A DNA stretch of 64,000 bases from Eretmocerus hayati. Its lineage: Eukaryota; Arthropoda; Insecta; Hymenoptera; Aphelinidae. A model generated the notes under the pieces. The model was not told the DNA's origin. It ran no database searches and worked only from the letters and a program-made list of their open reading frames with translations. The DNA lies in assembly GCA_029851415.1 (NCBI GenBank), contig CM056741.1, positions 162,861,685-162,925,684 of the forward strand. Reading direction: 5' to 3'. Made by a program: the position numbers and the translations under genes. Shown piece by piece: positions 1-11,907 of this stretch (position 1 is the stretch's first letter; the number at the start of each line of letters is the position of its first letter).

Positions 1-1603
1 GAAAGGAAATATTGTGAATCAAAACAAGTGCCGATGCCCTGCTCTTAGTTGAAATGAGAATTATCTTTTGTCTGGCTATTCAAATTATCGAAATTCGTTA
101 CATCTTCCTCGAAAAATTATAGCAAAAGTAACGAAAAATAATCCTCAAAAGAGTTGAATCCATGCTCCACAAAAAGTCTTCAAAGAAAATGGTAAAAAAC
201 CTGAACCGATCTCACCTATCATCGCAACCGAATCGAGATCTGCCACAATTTCGCAAAGCTTTCATCATCTTCATCTCAAAACCTACCACTACCACCCCCT
301 CGTTCCCTCCTTCTCCCAACTCGTCACGTACTTCACGCATACTTAGACTAAAACTGAAAGGGAAGCAACGTCAGTCAGCAAGGGGATATATAAAGCATCT
401 ACCAAGTAAAAAAACCAACATCAAACAAGATTCATAAGAAGTCCAGACGCGCTTCAACGCTCGTCGAGCCGTCACACCCCATAAAAATGCTCAAGCAAAA
501 AAAAAAAATTTGCGAACCTCTCGCTCTCCCTCCCTTTTTCCATGACAGGCAAAGTAAGGTAAAGACATACCACTACAGGGATAACAAGTCTGAACGAGAG
601 AATTTCCAAGAAGAAGGGGGAGAAAAGATTCAGTCTATGATGTCGGGGTATAAGGGTACAAGTAAAAAGAGGAAGAAAACCAGTGCACCAGTAGAACGAG
701 TCGAGCAACGGTCAGACGTCGCCAAGCATGATTATCAATTCCGCTCTCGTTGCTTTCTGATGCTCGCTCTTTCAAAGTATAACTTGGAAATATGGGCGAA
801 CCATTAGTGCATGGCTTTACTCGGATACTAATTGACGATCGGGTTACTTGTCACCCTAGCCCCCTTATTCCCTCTTCCCTTCTCCCGACTTTTCACCTCG
901 TCAAGCGCGATAGAGCGACAGCGAAAAATGTGAACCATCGCTTATTCGACGTAGTCTCTCTGCCTTGCTCTGCGGACTTTTATCGCATCCAACGGGAGAC
1001 GATGCAGTGATTATTATTGATCGAATCTCTAGAATTTGCGTGGAATGAGGTTGAACCTTTCTGAGATGGAGATTGTAGATGTGTCTGGGGATATTTGTAG
1101 CAGAGATGAGTCCAAATTTGATTTTTTTATTTGATTTTATATCATCGTTTGTCGTGTTTCTATTTGAACTTATCAGTGAATCCTATCAGAATTACTTCTA
1201 TTTCGATGAACTGACCATCTGAGATATGAGCAAATGCACGGAACGTGGTGATTTGTATGATCCGCGGTCATTGCTTGAATTATTCTCGCCAATCGTTGTG
1301 TATCGGCCCCAACCCAGCTCAAGTACCTTTCGAATTATTCCGTAAGTAATCTGTAATGAGCTTGAGGCTTGAAAATGAGACAAACCGAAATAAAAGACTC
1401 TCGTGTTTGAAATACATGATTTTGCATAGGTAATGGTTTTTTTTCCCTAACTATTTTGGACGGTTTTTCGGCGCAATCTGGGATATCAGGACGATCTTTG
1501 CGGGGAAATGATCCGCTAACTTAGGACTACAACATATTGTGAAGCTAAGTTTGCGCCCCCAGAAGTTCCAACAGTTGTGAAGTTATCTCTTGCTGATAGA
1601 ACG

Positions 1604-1634
<31 letters not shown>

Positions 1635-3185
1635 GAGAGAGAGAGAAAATAAATCTACAATATTTCTGATTCTACGACAACGGAGTCTGATCAATCATAT
1701 TCCTGCAAACAGCATCTGATTCTTCATCAAATAACGATGGAATCTAGACTAGTTTGGTCGATAGTCGTTGAGTCATCTTCAATTGGCAAGTGGATTACGA
1801 TTTCAGAAAAAAAACGTGATCGCTCCGTGAAATCGGGGTTTTCCAAGTGTACACGAACAGCGCGGGTCATACCGACCCAATTTTATTTGTAATCATACTC
1901 GACGCTGCGTAAAGTAGCTGCATGAGTTTATACCTTGTTTCTGATTTGTTTGAGCCCATTCTTTCGATTTTAGGATGGTTTTTTGCGATTTCTACTTATT
2001 CTACCTCTCGATGTACTTGTTCACCATAGCCCCAACAATCTTCTCAAAACTTCTGACAATGAAAGAAATTATTTTCAGCGCTGTCGACAGTGACTTGCAT
2101 AATTTGAGATCGTATCTACATGCAAAAGAATAGCATTGCTCTTACGAGCATTTTGGTCTTTTTCTGCACCAATCCACACCGTCTCGCGAAAATTTATCCC
2201 ATGAGTGGATTTGAGCTCAAGATGCGGACCAGGATGATTACGCAAGACCTTTTTTAACGTGCGTTGAGTTACTCTATTTAAAAGTTCTCTCGACAAAATC
2301 AACACATTTCATTGATTTCGTCATATGCAATTTTTCCATAACTCAACACCTCCACGGTTAGACCTGTTATTTTCTCATTCTACTTCCACCATTTTTGATC
2401 TTTAATCTCAGATCACGAGATTGATGGAGAAATAGTATCAGCCTTCCACTGCCGAAGTCCAAACTCCGTGTAGCTTGTATAAATCCTGGCGCAAACTATG
2501 AAAATTGAAATGAAACGATGTTTCATAATCAGTTTCGGATCCAAACCTATGATTTGAATTGAGATTTTGGTAGAGCTTATCGGTTTTAGATGTCGATGTG
2601 TTGCGACCCTGTCAATGCAGTCACGCGCAGAGTTGCGAATATCGCAGATTGGTGCTGTTTAAACTTTGAACTTTGTCAAGAGCTCTTGACGAGTAAGTTT
2701 CTCGAGAGATGGCCAGCTGTGCAATGTCAAATTGAGTTCGGTACCCACTTTGGATTCATAACATGGTATTTTGGCAGCGACTGTGAATCCTGATTGAGCC
2801 AAGATTCAAAGTTTGTACAAAGTCGTAAAGTGAGATCGCATACCAATTTGAATAATCTTTTCATATTCTGCTCCGGAATTAGAGAAATAATCTAGTTATC
2901 ATGCATAATATATTTATTTTACGTCTACATTGCTGACCTCGTTCGAAATTTTATTCACTGCAGATATTTCTGATTATGAACATACAACTGGAGAAATTTA
3001 TCTCGATGAGGTTCAAGACAAAAAATCGAGATTAATCCGGGAAAAGGCGCGCCAAAGAAACAAACGTTAGTAGGTGCGCGTCGATTATGTTGGCCGAAAC
3101 CGAAAACCTCCACTTATCCCAATACATTTTGAATTTTTTCATGAATTTCTTTTGTGGTCGTAATGGACTAACAATGGCGTCACTA
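1..3185. other. Intergenic, no gene seen
   Basis: I see no reading frame with a recognisable domain on either strand. The only simple-sequence feature is a run of 25 T followed by a short GA tract at 1610-1646. The first 1 kb is richer in CT/GA runs than the rest, but no promoter or exon can be supported. Confidence 0.6.
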
Positions 3186-3516
3186 ACAAGGGGAACACCA
3201 ACCTTGTGGGTCCTGGATCTTGACGAAAATTTGGGAATCTTCTTGTTTTGGTGAGAAATGAAGGAACCCAGAAGGGCTTTGTCCAATGGGCCTCCTATCC
3301 CGAGATACAGCTATGGGGATAGGCATTGTCCATATAGGCCCATGTTAAAATGACACATATATAGATATACTGACAATGCTAATCTCCATGGCTGTATCTC
3401 AGGATAGGAGGCCCATTGGACGAAACCCTCTTGGGTACCTTCATTTCTCACCAAAATAAGAAGATTCCCAAAGTTTCGTCAAGATCCAGGACCCGCAAGG
3501 TTGGTGCTCCCCTCGT
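3186..3516. mobile_element. Fold-back element, copy 1 (331 bp)
   Basis: The two halves are near-perfect reverse complements. The left arm starts ACAAGGGGAACACCAACC and the right arm ends GGTTGGTGCTCCCCTCGT. The arms run inward for about 145 bp to a short AT-rich loop that contains ATATAGATATACT. It has no coding capacity. A second copy of almost identical length (11578-11907) shares the terminal ACAAGG, an internal TTTGGGAAT..TCTT block and the same loop motif, so this is a dispersed non-autonomous family. I could not define a target-site duplication, so the superfamily is open. Confidence 0.8.
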
Positions 3517-6500
3517 AAAACATGTTAAGATCATGAGAGTAAAAACTGAATATTTCCCTTTGTATTTTTGAAAATTACAAGAAAGTCGGTTTTTTGACCG
3601 ACCCACGCCTAATCCCAAGTTAACGTCATGGCCTTGAAAATTATGATCTCTGCATCAATGAATCAGCCTAATATTTGTCTCTATACACATCACACTCGGG
3701 AGCAAAGTAGATTCATCAAATAAAAACTTCGAAATTCGAGCACAATGAAAATCGTGACATAAGCGTTTTTAAGAATAATTTGTTCTGAAAATCGAAATAA
3801 GAATTCGGAACTTGAAATTTTCGAAATAATGAATACCATGCTTGTCATTTGATTGAATATCTCACATTTTTATTCTTTACGATTCTATAACTTGACCTCA
3901 AAGAAGTCGCCGAAAATGGAGATAATAATTGATTATTATCGCAAGTCGGAAATACATATACCTCGAAAGCAGAGGAATACAAAAATATCCTTGGATTTTT
4001 AACGTCTTTTTGAGTAATAAAATCACACTCTACTCATAACGCGATTTGAGTTTTACTTTAAACAATAATTTTTTCTTTTCAATTTATTTGACCAATATGA
4101 TTACAGATTAATAGAATACAATCGAATAAACTTTATTTGTCGTTTGACAAAACTCCTAATACATTTGATGAGAATACAGGATTTCTTCAGTGATAAATCT
4201 CAAAAATATATCTAAAATATATCAGAGGTCATGGAGGAAAGTATAAAATATGAATTTTGAAAAATATTTTCTCTTATAAACTCATCACGTAAAGTGATTG
4301 CTACAGGAGTCTCCTGTAAAATCACACAGTCTAAAACTCTAGGTCACTAAACATGAGGTAATACCAATGAAAGAACCACCAGCGACCCGTAAAGTTCGAA
4401 AACTCTTGTAAAAGCAGTACAAACTTCCATCTCAATCATTCAGTTGTATTCTCCGATTCTATAAAGAGCCGAAAGTACATAATGAATATGTAATCAACAA
4501 CTTGAATCTTAAATACTTGCGAATTCAAAAGTACAAATAGAATGTAAACTCTTCCATCCTCCAATAAGTCAATTCACATCGAATCATTGTTGCATACGCA
4601 ACTCGAAGTTCAGTAAGGAAAAGTCATTATCTCGTGAATACCTAAAGTACCACGAGCGCACTTCTGAATCGTAAAACGTTTCCATCCTGTCCACAAGTTT
4701 GGTGAATCCCATTTGAAAACTCGGAAGTACTATATACTATACTCTACGTGGCAAGAGAGTTTGGCGTTAAAATGAGAGTTGTTGAAGGAAAAATCACTCT
4801 CTCAGAAGGATGAGTTCTGTGCAGGACATCCGGGAGTCTGTATATGTTCTAAATGGCATCTCACGCCTGGAAAAAAGTGAGCTGTATCGTTGACTCTTTT
4901 CACAATTTACTCGATTCACTTGAAAATATTCAAAAGGTTATGCAGACTCTCTGATATTCTCTGTCTTCACCTTCATTCTACTACTTCAGTCATGTCACAG
5001 TGTGTATACTTCTGCTTTCGTTTTATTCTGTTTTCTTTTTTCGTTCATATGGCCTTGCCGATCGTAGAGTATAACCGAAAATTTCTCTGAGAATATTCTT
5101 TCAGAAGGTAAGTTTCAGGATTCTGAGACTCGAAATAATATATGTACAAGCTTACAAGAAAGTAGAGAAAGGATATAGAAAGATAGGATTAAAGTGAGCA
5201 ACAAGAGGCCTGTTATTTACAGAATTTTTGCAAGTTCGAAGTATGCGAAGCGATAAATTTTGTACCATCAATGTAGAAGAATGTAAAGTATTGCTTTACC
5301 TCCACATTCTCTTTGACTATTTTTCTTTCTTGTCAAGAGTTTCATATTTTGTGACGCGTGACTTTACTATGTATACGAGGCCCTTGTGCACTCGGGAGCA
5401 TGAATAACTTGGAAACGAGAATATTTTCGAGAATTTAAATTGCGCTCCATGAATTTTTCCGAATTCTCTCTCTGAGTCTTTTCAAATTTGAGCTTTATCC
5501 AGTGATGGAATTTTCATACAGCCCAGATTTCAGTATTGGATTGATTGAGCTGAATTGAGGTTCGTTTGTTTGAGAGGATTCTATCTCCAACAATCGAATT
5601 CAATCCCCGGCCAGTGCACATTCGACAAAATTTAATCACTGTAAAAAACTGCGAGAAAGTCGATTTCTCTTGTAAACCGAGATTTTGGAGCTGCCTCCAT
5701 TGGATTTTCAAAAACCTTCCATTGAAAAAGACCAATACTCGCAATACCCCGGGGAATCTTTCAGAAAATGTGAGGAGAGTGTGCTTATTTTGCCCCTACT
5801 GTTTTTTGTTTTGCCCAGAACTTTGAACCATCTCAATCATTTCCAGCGTAACTTATCTCATTTCAAAGCTTATTTTAAAATCTTCAAAATGAATTGAGGT
5901 GAATTCAATTTCGACGAATCGGAATTGAGCTATCTCAATTCTTGCAAAAATTGATTTTTGTGGATTTCCTTATTTGCCCTCACGTGTATATGGGTATAAT
6001 CGCGATAACTTACTCATTTCGTGTCCAAAAATTTAGAAATTGAATATTGAGTCTACGCCTGTTTGGGTCGACTCTTTCCATTTCTTTTTGCATTTTTGGG
6101 AACGTTTTAGGACGGTATATGTGATTTTCACATGTATAAGGCATAGGGAAAGAGGTGCACGGAACTGACATTTGCGGTTTTTGACGTTTTTTTGTCTAGC
6201 GAGGAATCCTGATGCGATGGGCCATATGACCTTGAAACTTGTGTTTAGATGGTTGATTTGAGTCGGAAATACATGCTCCGAAGCACAGAATTCCATTCCT
6301 CCGTCTTATTCGTGCTATTAAGTATTCCAGGGAACATCTTTTGTAGAATGTCTAACCTTTTGCATGCACGGAACTGACATGCATGGAACTGACATTTCGC
6401 CTAAGAGTCGCTCGCAAAAATAACAGAGCTGACATAGAAACTTCTGCTTGTAGATTTTATCTATTCCCATCATATTTTAGTGGGAATAATTGTTCCCGCC

Positions 6501-9500
6501 CGGATAAATTAATTTCTAGTGGGGTAACATGGTATGCACGAAACTGACTAAGTTAACTACATGGTTAATTTTCGGCCATCAATGTTAATGCAGTGTTCGG
6601 AATTTCGATTCTGGACCTTTACTCCACGTTGGGATTTGATTCTTTGACATGTTTCCTTGAAATTTCGGCCATTACAAAGTGTCATAGAGTGAATCTAGTA
6701 TACTCTGTGAGCATCCTAAATAAATGCCTTATTTTTAGTGAAAATCCCATAACAAGATTGAGGCACTACACGGCTTGGGGACTAAACTACGAGTTCTGGA
6801 CATTCATGCGCAGCAAATTCGAATGAAAAACAAGTATGCTAAAGTGTACTTGATATCAAACACACAATTTTGATCAGATAATGTGCCACTCTGATTGCTT
6901 TTCAATTTTAGTGATGTTTAAACCAAATGATTATTTCAACGTAAACAACACTTGATGGCGAGCTTGATAGATTTTGAGTAAACTATTTCCATGACAGTCT
7001 TCATTTACTCATTTACTACTAAAATTATATCATGAATGGTACTATTTACGATGGACCATTGCGCAAAAATATTGCAAGGAATGAACGGATCAAATAAAAC
7101 GTCGCGACAATACAACCGCAAAGTGACGGTCAAATCTGTCTCTCGTTAAATTTTACCAGAATCAAAAGCTATTTGATTGAATCAAGAACGTCCATTGGGA
7201 ATAAGTTCGGTGCAACATTTAAAACACGCGAATACAGAAATTGGCAACTAGATCAAATAAGGGCTCCACACTCCTATTATGTTCTTCAAATTTCATCTTC
7301 CTCATCGAGCACACAACACAAAATTACCTGAAAATGTATTCAAAGAACAAATCAGGATTGTATTCTTTAAAATAGAATCTTCAACAGACTATAGTATATC
7401 AGTGGCTCAACAAGGCTTAGCGGATAACAGAAACATCAAGTCAATTCCACATCACCAAGCCAAGATCTCATCCCATTTTCAAGCAAGCAAAACCGAGCAT
7501 CCGTTAACACTTTGTGTAATCCGTGGCTGTCGTAAAAAACAGCGCCACCGGGCAAATTTGTGTCGACTAAAAGTTGGAAAAAAAAAAGATAAAAAAAAGA
7601 AGAAACAACAAGCCACGAAAGCTGCAAGAGACGCTGAATCGTGCGCAACGACGACGACGACGACAGTAGCGGTAGTGACAAAGGAAGAGGCGACAAAATG
7701 GCCCTGGTGGATGTATAAAAGCCAAACTGAGGCACATAGAGTGAACAATGCAAGCTCTTCGCGGGCGCTTGAAGATGTTCCGTAGAAAATTAAAAGGGAA
7801 GCGATATATAAATTTGCTTTTGACTGGCTCTGACAACGCGAAAGAACAAAATAATGCGCAGAAATATGGGCTGTCACAGCATTGAAGATGTATACTACTA
7901 CACAGTTATATAAGTTACGGTTTAGTGGGTATTGTGGTGTTTGAAATTTTCTCTTGGTACGTTGAGTAAGTAGGTCAGACGCATTCGGGCTATAGGTGAA
8001 ATTTTTGTGTCATCAACACGTCCGCTTGCGCTCAAGTAAACACCCGTATTATTCCAAGATTCGTATATATTCCCAAGGAGATTCTCAATTCTCCTTACCG
8101 AGACGTGCGGAAAACATCAACGTCATACTGAAGAAAGTGGCTTTGCTACAAAAATATTTTGACTTTCGGAATTATACAGTGAACTTTCTGGTGAAGGAGT
8201 GATTTATAGTGCAAAGGAAGGAAATCATTGAACGGTTTACGGTCTGTCACTTTGTAAAATTAATTTTAAATTTCAATTGAGTTTGCAACAAGGTCAGCTG
8301 AATCGAATTCGTTGAATCGATCAAATTATTCATCCAACAAACTAAGTGTTCGGACCATGGTACTGATTAAAAATGTTAAATGATGCAAGTATGTTTCAGA
8401 ATTAAACTCGCCGAAGTGTGAACCAAGTTTTGTCTATTATTTATCATGGTGTAAGTTTGACCCAAATTTATTCTTCTTCTAATTTGCGACCGCTTGGAGA
8501 TACAGCACTTTGGAAATCACAAAAAATCTATCAGTTCAAAAATTCGAAAATTTCTCCTAAAACTCTTTTCAAGGTCATACGTGGTAGCAAAATTCGTAAA
8601 AAGAATGTTTTGCAAGAATTTTTAAACACAAACCGATAGATTTTTTGTGATCTTCAATAAGGTGCATCAAAATATTTATACAATGAAGTTCTTCCAAGAT
8701 ATCATTAACTTCTTGATACTATAGACATGGCCCCTTAGCAACTTCAGTGCAATGGGCCCCACAGGTGAGGCTCACTCGCCGAACTCTGTGCGCGACGGTG
8801 ACCAAAAGCTCATTAAACGGGCCCCATAGGCGCTCAGTAGGACCAAAAAATTGATATTGGGCATAAATCACCTTTACGCGAACTTGTAACCAACTCTTTT
8901 GATCCAAAAGGGATTCTCGCAGTTTTTTCTTGCTCTAAAATATGTGTCTGTGCAAATTTTAATTTAATCCTTATGGTGCCTCAGAATTATGATGAGAGAC
9001 GAACGTAGAAACATGCAAAATATTGAGTCTCCTGGACTTTGGCAGCAATATAAAGAGCTCTGTTTGGGCCTAAATGCTTGGTAATCGATACTATAGTGCA
9101 TTGAAATCGATTGTATTTCTGTAGAAGTCGCGAATCTCAGCTTCGAATCATGATTTTTGGCTCGCCCGATGATCTTAAAATCGTGGAGAATCAAGTGTTC
9201 TAGACTTTGGATGCATCAAACAGCTCTATCTAGGTTCAAGTAGTCTGTATCTCGTGTTAGTTGATGTCAAAGGTATTTTGGATATTACATAGTATTAGTA
9301 TATAATGGATTGGTCAGGCCCAGAATGATATAATATCTCTTATTTTTAAGATCACCTACCTCAAGAGACCTGCGGTGCCGGAAGCTTACAAAACTATTTG
9401 GATGAGTGTCAAAATCCCTTGTGAATATTTTCCAGTCAGTATTCATGTGGTTTGACAAGGATTAGGCGAATGATGAATCGTTAATTGAACGATCCAACGT

Positions 9501-11577
9501 TGACGAAATCTTGCATCTTTCTGCATTTGTTATACTGATCATGATTCTGATCCATCGGGAGAGTTCAAATCAAAATTTGCTCATAGACAAATTTCAGAGC
9601 TAGGAAAACGAAGAGAATTCGTTTCGAATAATAACAATCGGGTTAAGAGTTCGCGTAAAGGCCATTTTCGCCCAATATTGACTTTTTGGCCCCACTATAC
9701 GTTGAGGTTCATTGCAACAGGACCCAAATGCAATTTTTGCTATCGCAGTGGACGTCTCAATTTTTATACGATTCATAAAATTTACAAAAAGCTCCAAAAC
9801 GTCGGACCTATATGTTTATTCAGCATCAAAAAGATGATGGGATACTTTGACTATGTATGTCACCAAAGTTTATATGTACTCTCTCAATTGTCCTCGCTGA
9901 TTTTTCAAAAATTTTACTGTTTCAACTCAATTGCCGGTGAACGTCACACCAGACCCTGTCACAAAGTTGCTACAACTATCAATCATACTCACCCTTGGAC
10001 TGTCCAAACTGGCCATAAACTGCTCCAAAAAACACGCTTCGTCACAAAAACTTCACAACTCAATGATCTAGATTCACTCAAATGAAAGTCGATCAGTTCT
10101 CATAGATTGAGAAAAACTGAAGAATCTCCTGATGCAAAATATCAGCAATAATACTACCCCCCAAACCACCACACCAAAATCACAAATTCGTGTCTTTCTC
10201 AAAGCTCCAATCCCAGTCGACCTCCTCTACTCCTTGCCGAACAACAGCAACAACAACAAGTCCGGCAACAGAGCTTCAATATCCAGCTTTGCGATCCGAT
10301 CAGCGCAACCGGGTTCGAACGGTAGAAGCCTAGCTTTTGATATAGCAAAGTTTCCTCAACCCAAACCACCAGCACATAGTCCACGTTACAACGACCACAC
10401 CATTACCACCATTACCACCACCACCACCACCACTACTACAATTACTATTAAATATCTCTATGTGTGTGTGTACAACGTGGTTTTAGCGTAAATGGAAGCA
10501 AGTATAGAGCTTGCAAGCACAAAATCCTTGATAGGAAACAAAGTTGTCCGATCGCGAGCTCCGATCGTCCTGCATCACAGTAGTTCGAATTCTCTCTTGC
10601 AAAGCTCCCTTCTTTCTGCTTCATCTGGATACGTTGAAGCTTTTGCGTATAAAGAGAAAGTGAGTGAGCGAGTGAAGGAGAGAGAGAGAGACATATAGAC
10701 TGGTGGGAGTCTGGCGCCAGTTCGACGAGTAAAGCTCGCTAGTTCGCTAGCTTTCTCACTTGGCAATGTGTATCGATTGCAATCGTGGCGCCGAGAGAGC
10801 TACACACTTTTGGAGATAGTAAGTAAGAGCTTTTGGGTTGATATAGAAGGAACTAACAATGGTTTGTAGATTAAGAGGCCAAGATGGTAATGGGCAGGTG
10901 GCAGATTTGATGGGGATGAATTTACGATGGATATATTGACAGTCGAATGATCGCAATTTCGGATTGCAAGGCTTGCGATGAGTGAGGTATTAGAAGAGAC
11001 GCATAAATTACGTAGTAGTACGTGATGCCAGAGGTTATAGTACCTGTGGATTTGGGCTATCTGGATTTTGCAATGATGGTTCATGATACATGCCCAAAGC
11101 GTCTATATAAGTTAGATCGTAAAGATCGGCAAGGTTATATGATCCCATGAAATGATGCTGCAATTGAAAATTTAGAACCATTTCCTTGTCTCCTGGCTAG
11201 ACCGGCTGATTTTGACAATTGCTATGTATCATAAGAAATATTCCCCGAAAATATGAATAATAATTCAAGAATGTTAGGCTTGCTTTTGTTTATTGAAAAA
11301 TCACTGTCAATGAACGAGGAGCGATGTAAATTGAACATTATCCAAATCCGAAAGAATTTTCTGGGAATGAGTTTAGAAGACTTAAAACATAACGTCCCTT
11401 TCTCGGATTATCAACTTGTTACAGATTCATGAAAGAATACATTCTTAACCCGCCAAAAGCGCGCGTCATAAACATAATGCTTACATCACATGGGTCCTTG
11501 ATACCCCACACAGTCGTTCCATTGCTGATGCGGATATTAATGCGGAATGTAACAAAACAGTAATTATTTTCAAACTA
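3517..11577. other. Intergenic, no gene seen
   Basis: No supportable gene. The stretch holds a motif-repeat patch near 6157-6550, a relic of the GGGCCC-palindrome repeat near 8741-8775, short trinucleotide runs (CGA near 7650, CAA and ACC near 10240-10435) and GT/GA tracts near 10460-10690. The long frames at 7279-7785 and 10132-10491 are low complexity and match nothing I know. Confidence 0.55.
6157..6550 (+). repeat. Interspersed GCACGGAACTGACAT motif
   Basis: The 15-mer GCACGGAACTGACAT or a close variant occurs at 6157, 6366, 6381 (GCATGG..) and 6536 (GCACGAAACTGAC), with a weaker form near 6425. This spacing of one motif within 400 bp resembles the internal repetition of the end motif in the TA-flanked MITE family of this window, so it may be a decayed relative. 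I could not find paired ends. Confidence 0.5.
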
Positions 11578-11907
11578 ACAAGGAGGGGGTCAGGCCTTCG
11601 GATCAGGGATTCGCCTGAAACTTTGGGAATAGTCTTCTTTTGGCACAGAAAGAAGATATGCAAAACCGCGCTTGCCAACGTTCAAGCGTTTTTTAGATAC
11701 AGGCTAAAACATATGCATTACAGTATACCCATATTCATCAGAAATGGTATATATAGATATACTGTAATGCATATGTTTTAGCCTGTAGCTCAAAAACGCT
11801 TGAGCGTTGGCAAGCGCGGTTTTGCATATCTTCTTTCTGTGCCAAAAGAAGACTATTCCCAAAGTTTCAGGCGAATCCCTGATCCGAAGGCCTGACCCCC
11901 TCCTTGT
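11578..11907. mobile_element. Fold-back element, copy 2 (330 bp)
   Basis: A long inverted repeat. The left arm begins ACAAGGAGGGGGTCAGGCC and the right arm ends GGCCTGACCCCCTCCTTGT. The arms pair across about 140 bp around a loop containing ATATATAGATATACTG. It has the same size, ends and loop motif as 3186-3516, with diverged arm sequence. It has no coding capacity, and no clear target duplication is visible. Confidence 0.8.

Noticed and set aside
7279..7785. 168-codon frame and its antisense counterparts
   Set aside because: Lys/Thr-rich low-complexity sequence over simple repeats; no domain and no splice context.
10300..10320. tRNA-like GGTTCGAA box
   Set aside because: No matching A box, acceptor stem or anticodon arm at the right distance.
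10132..10491. 119-codon frame with Asn/Thr runs
   Set aside because: It reads through AAC/ACC microsatellites and ends in a GT tract; nothing resembles a known protein.
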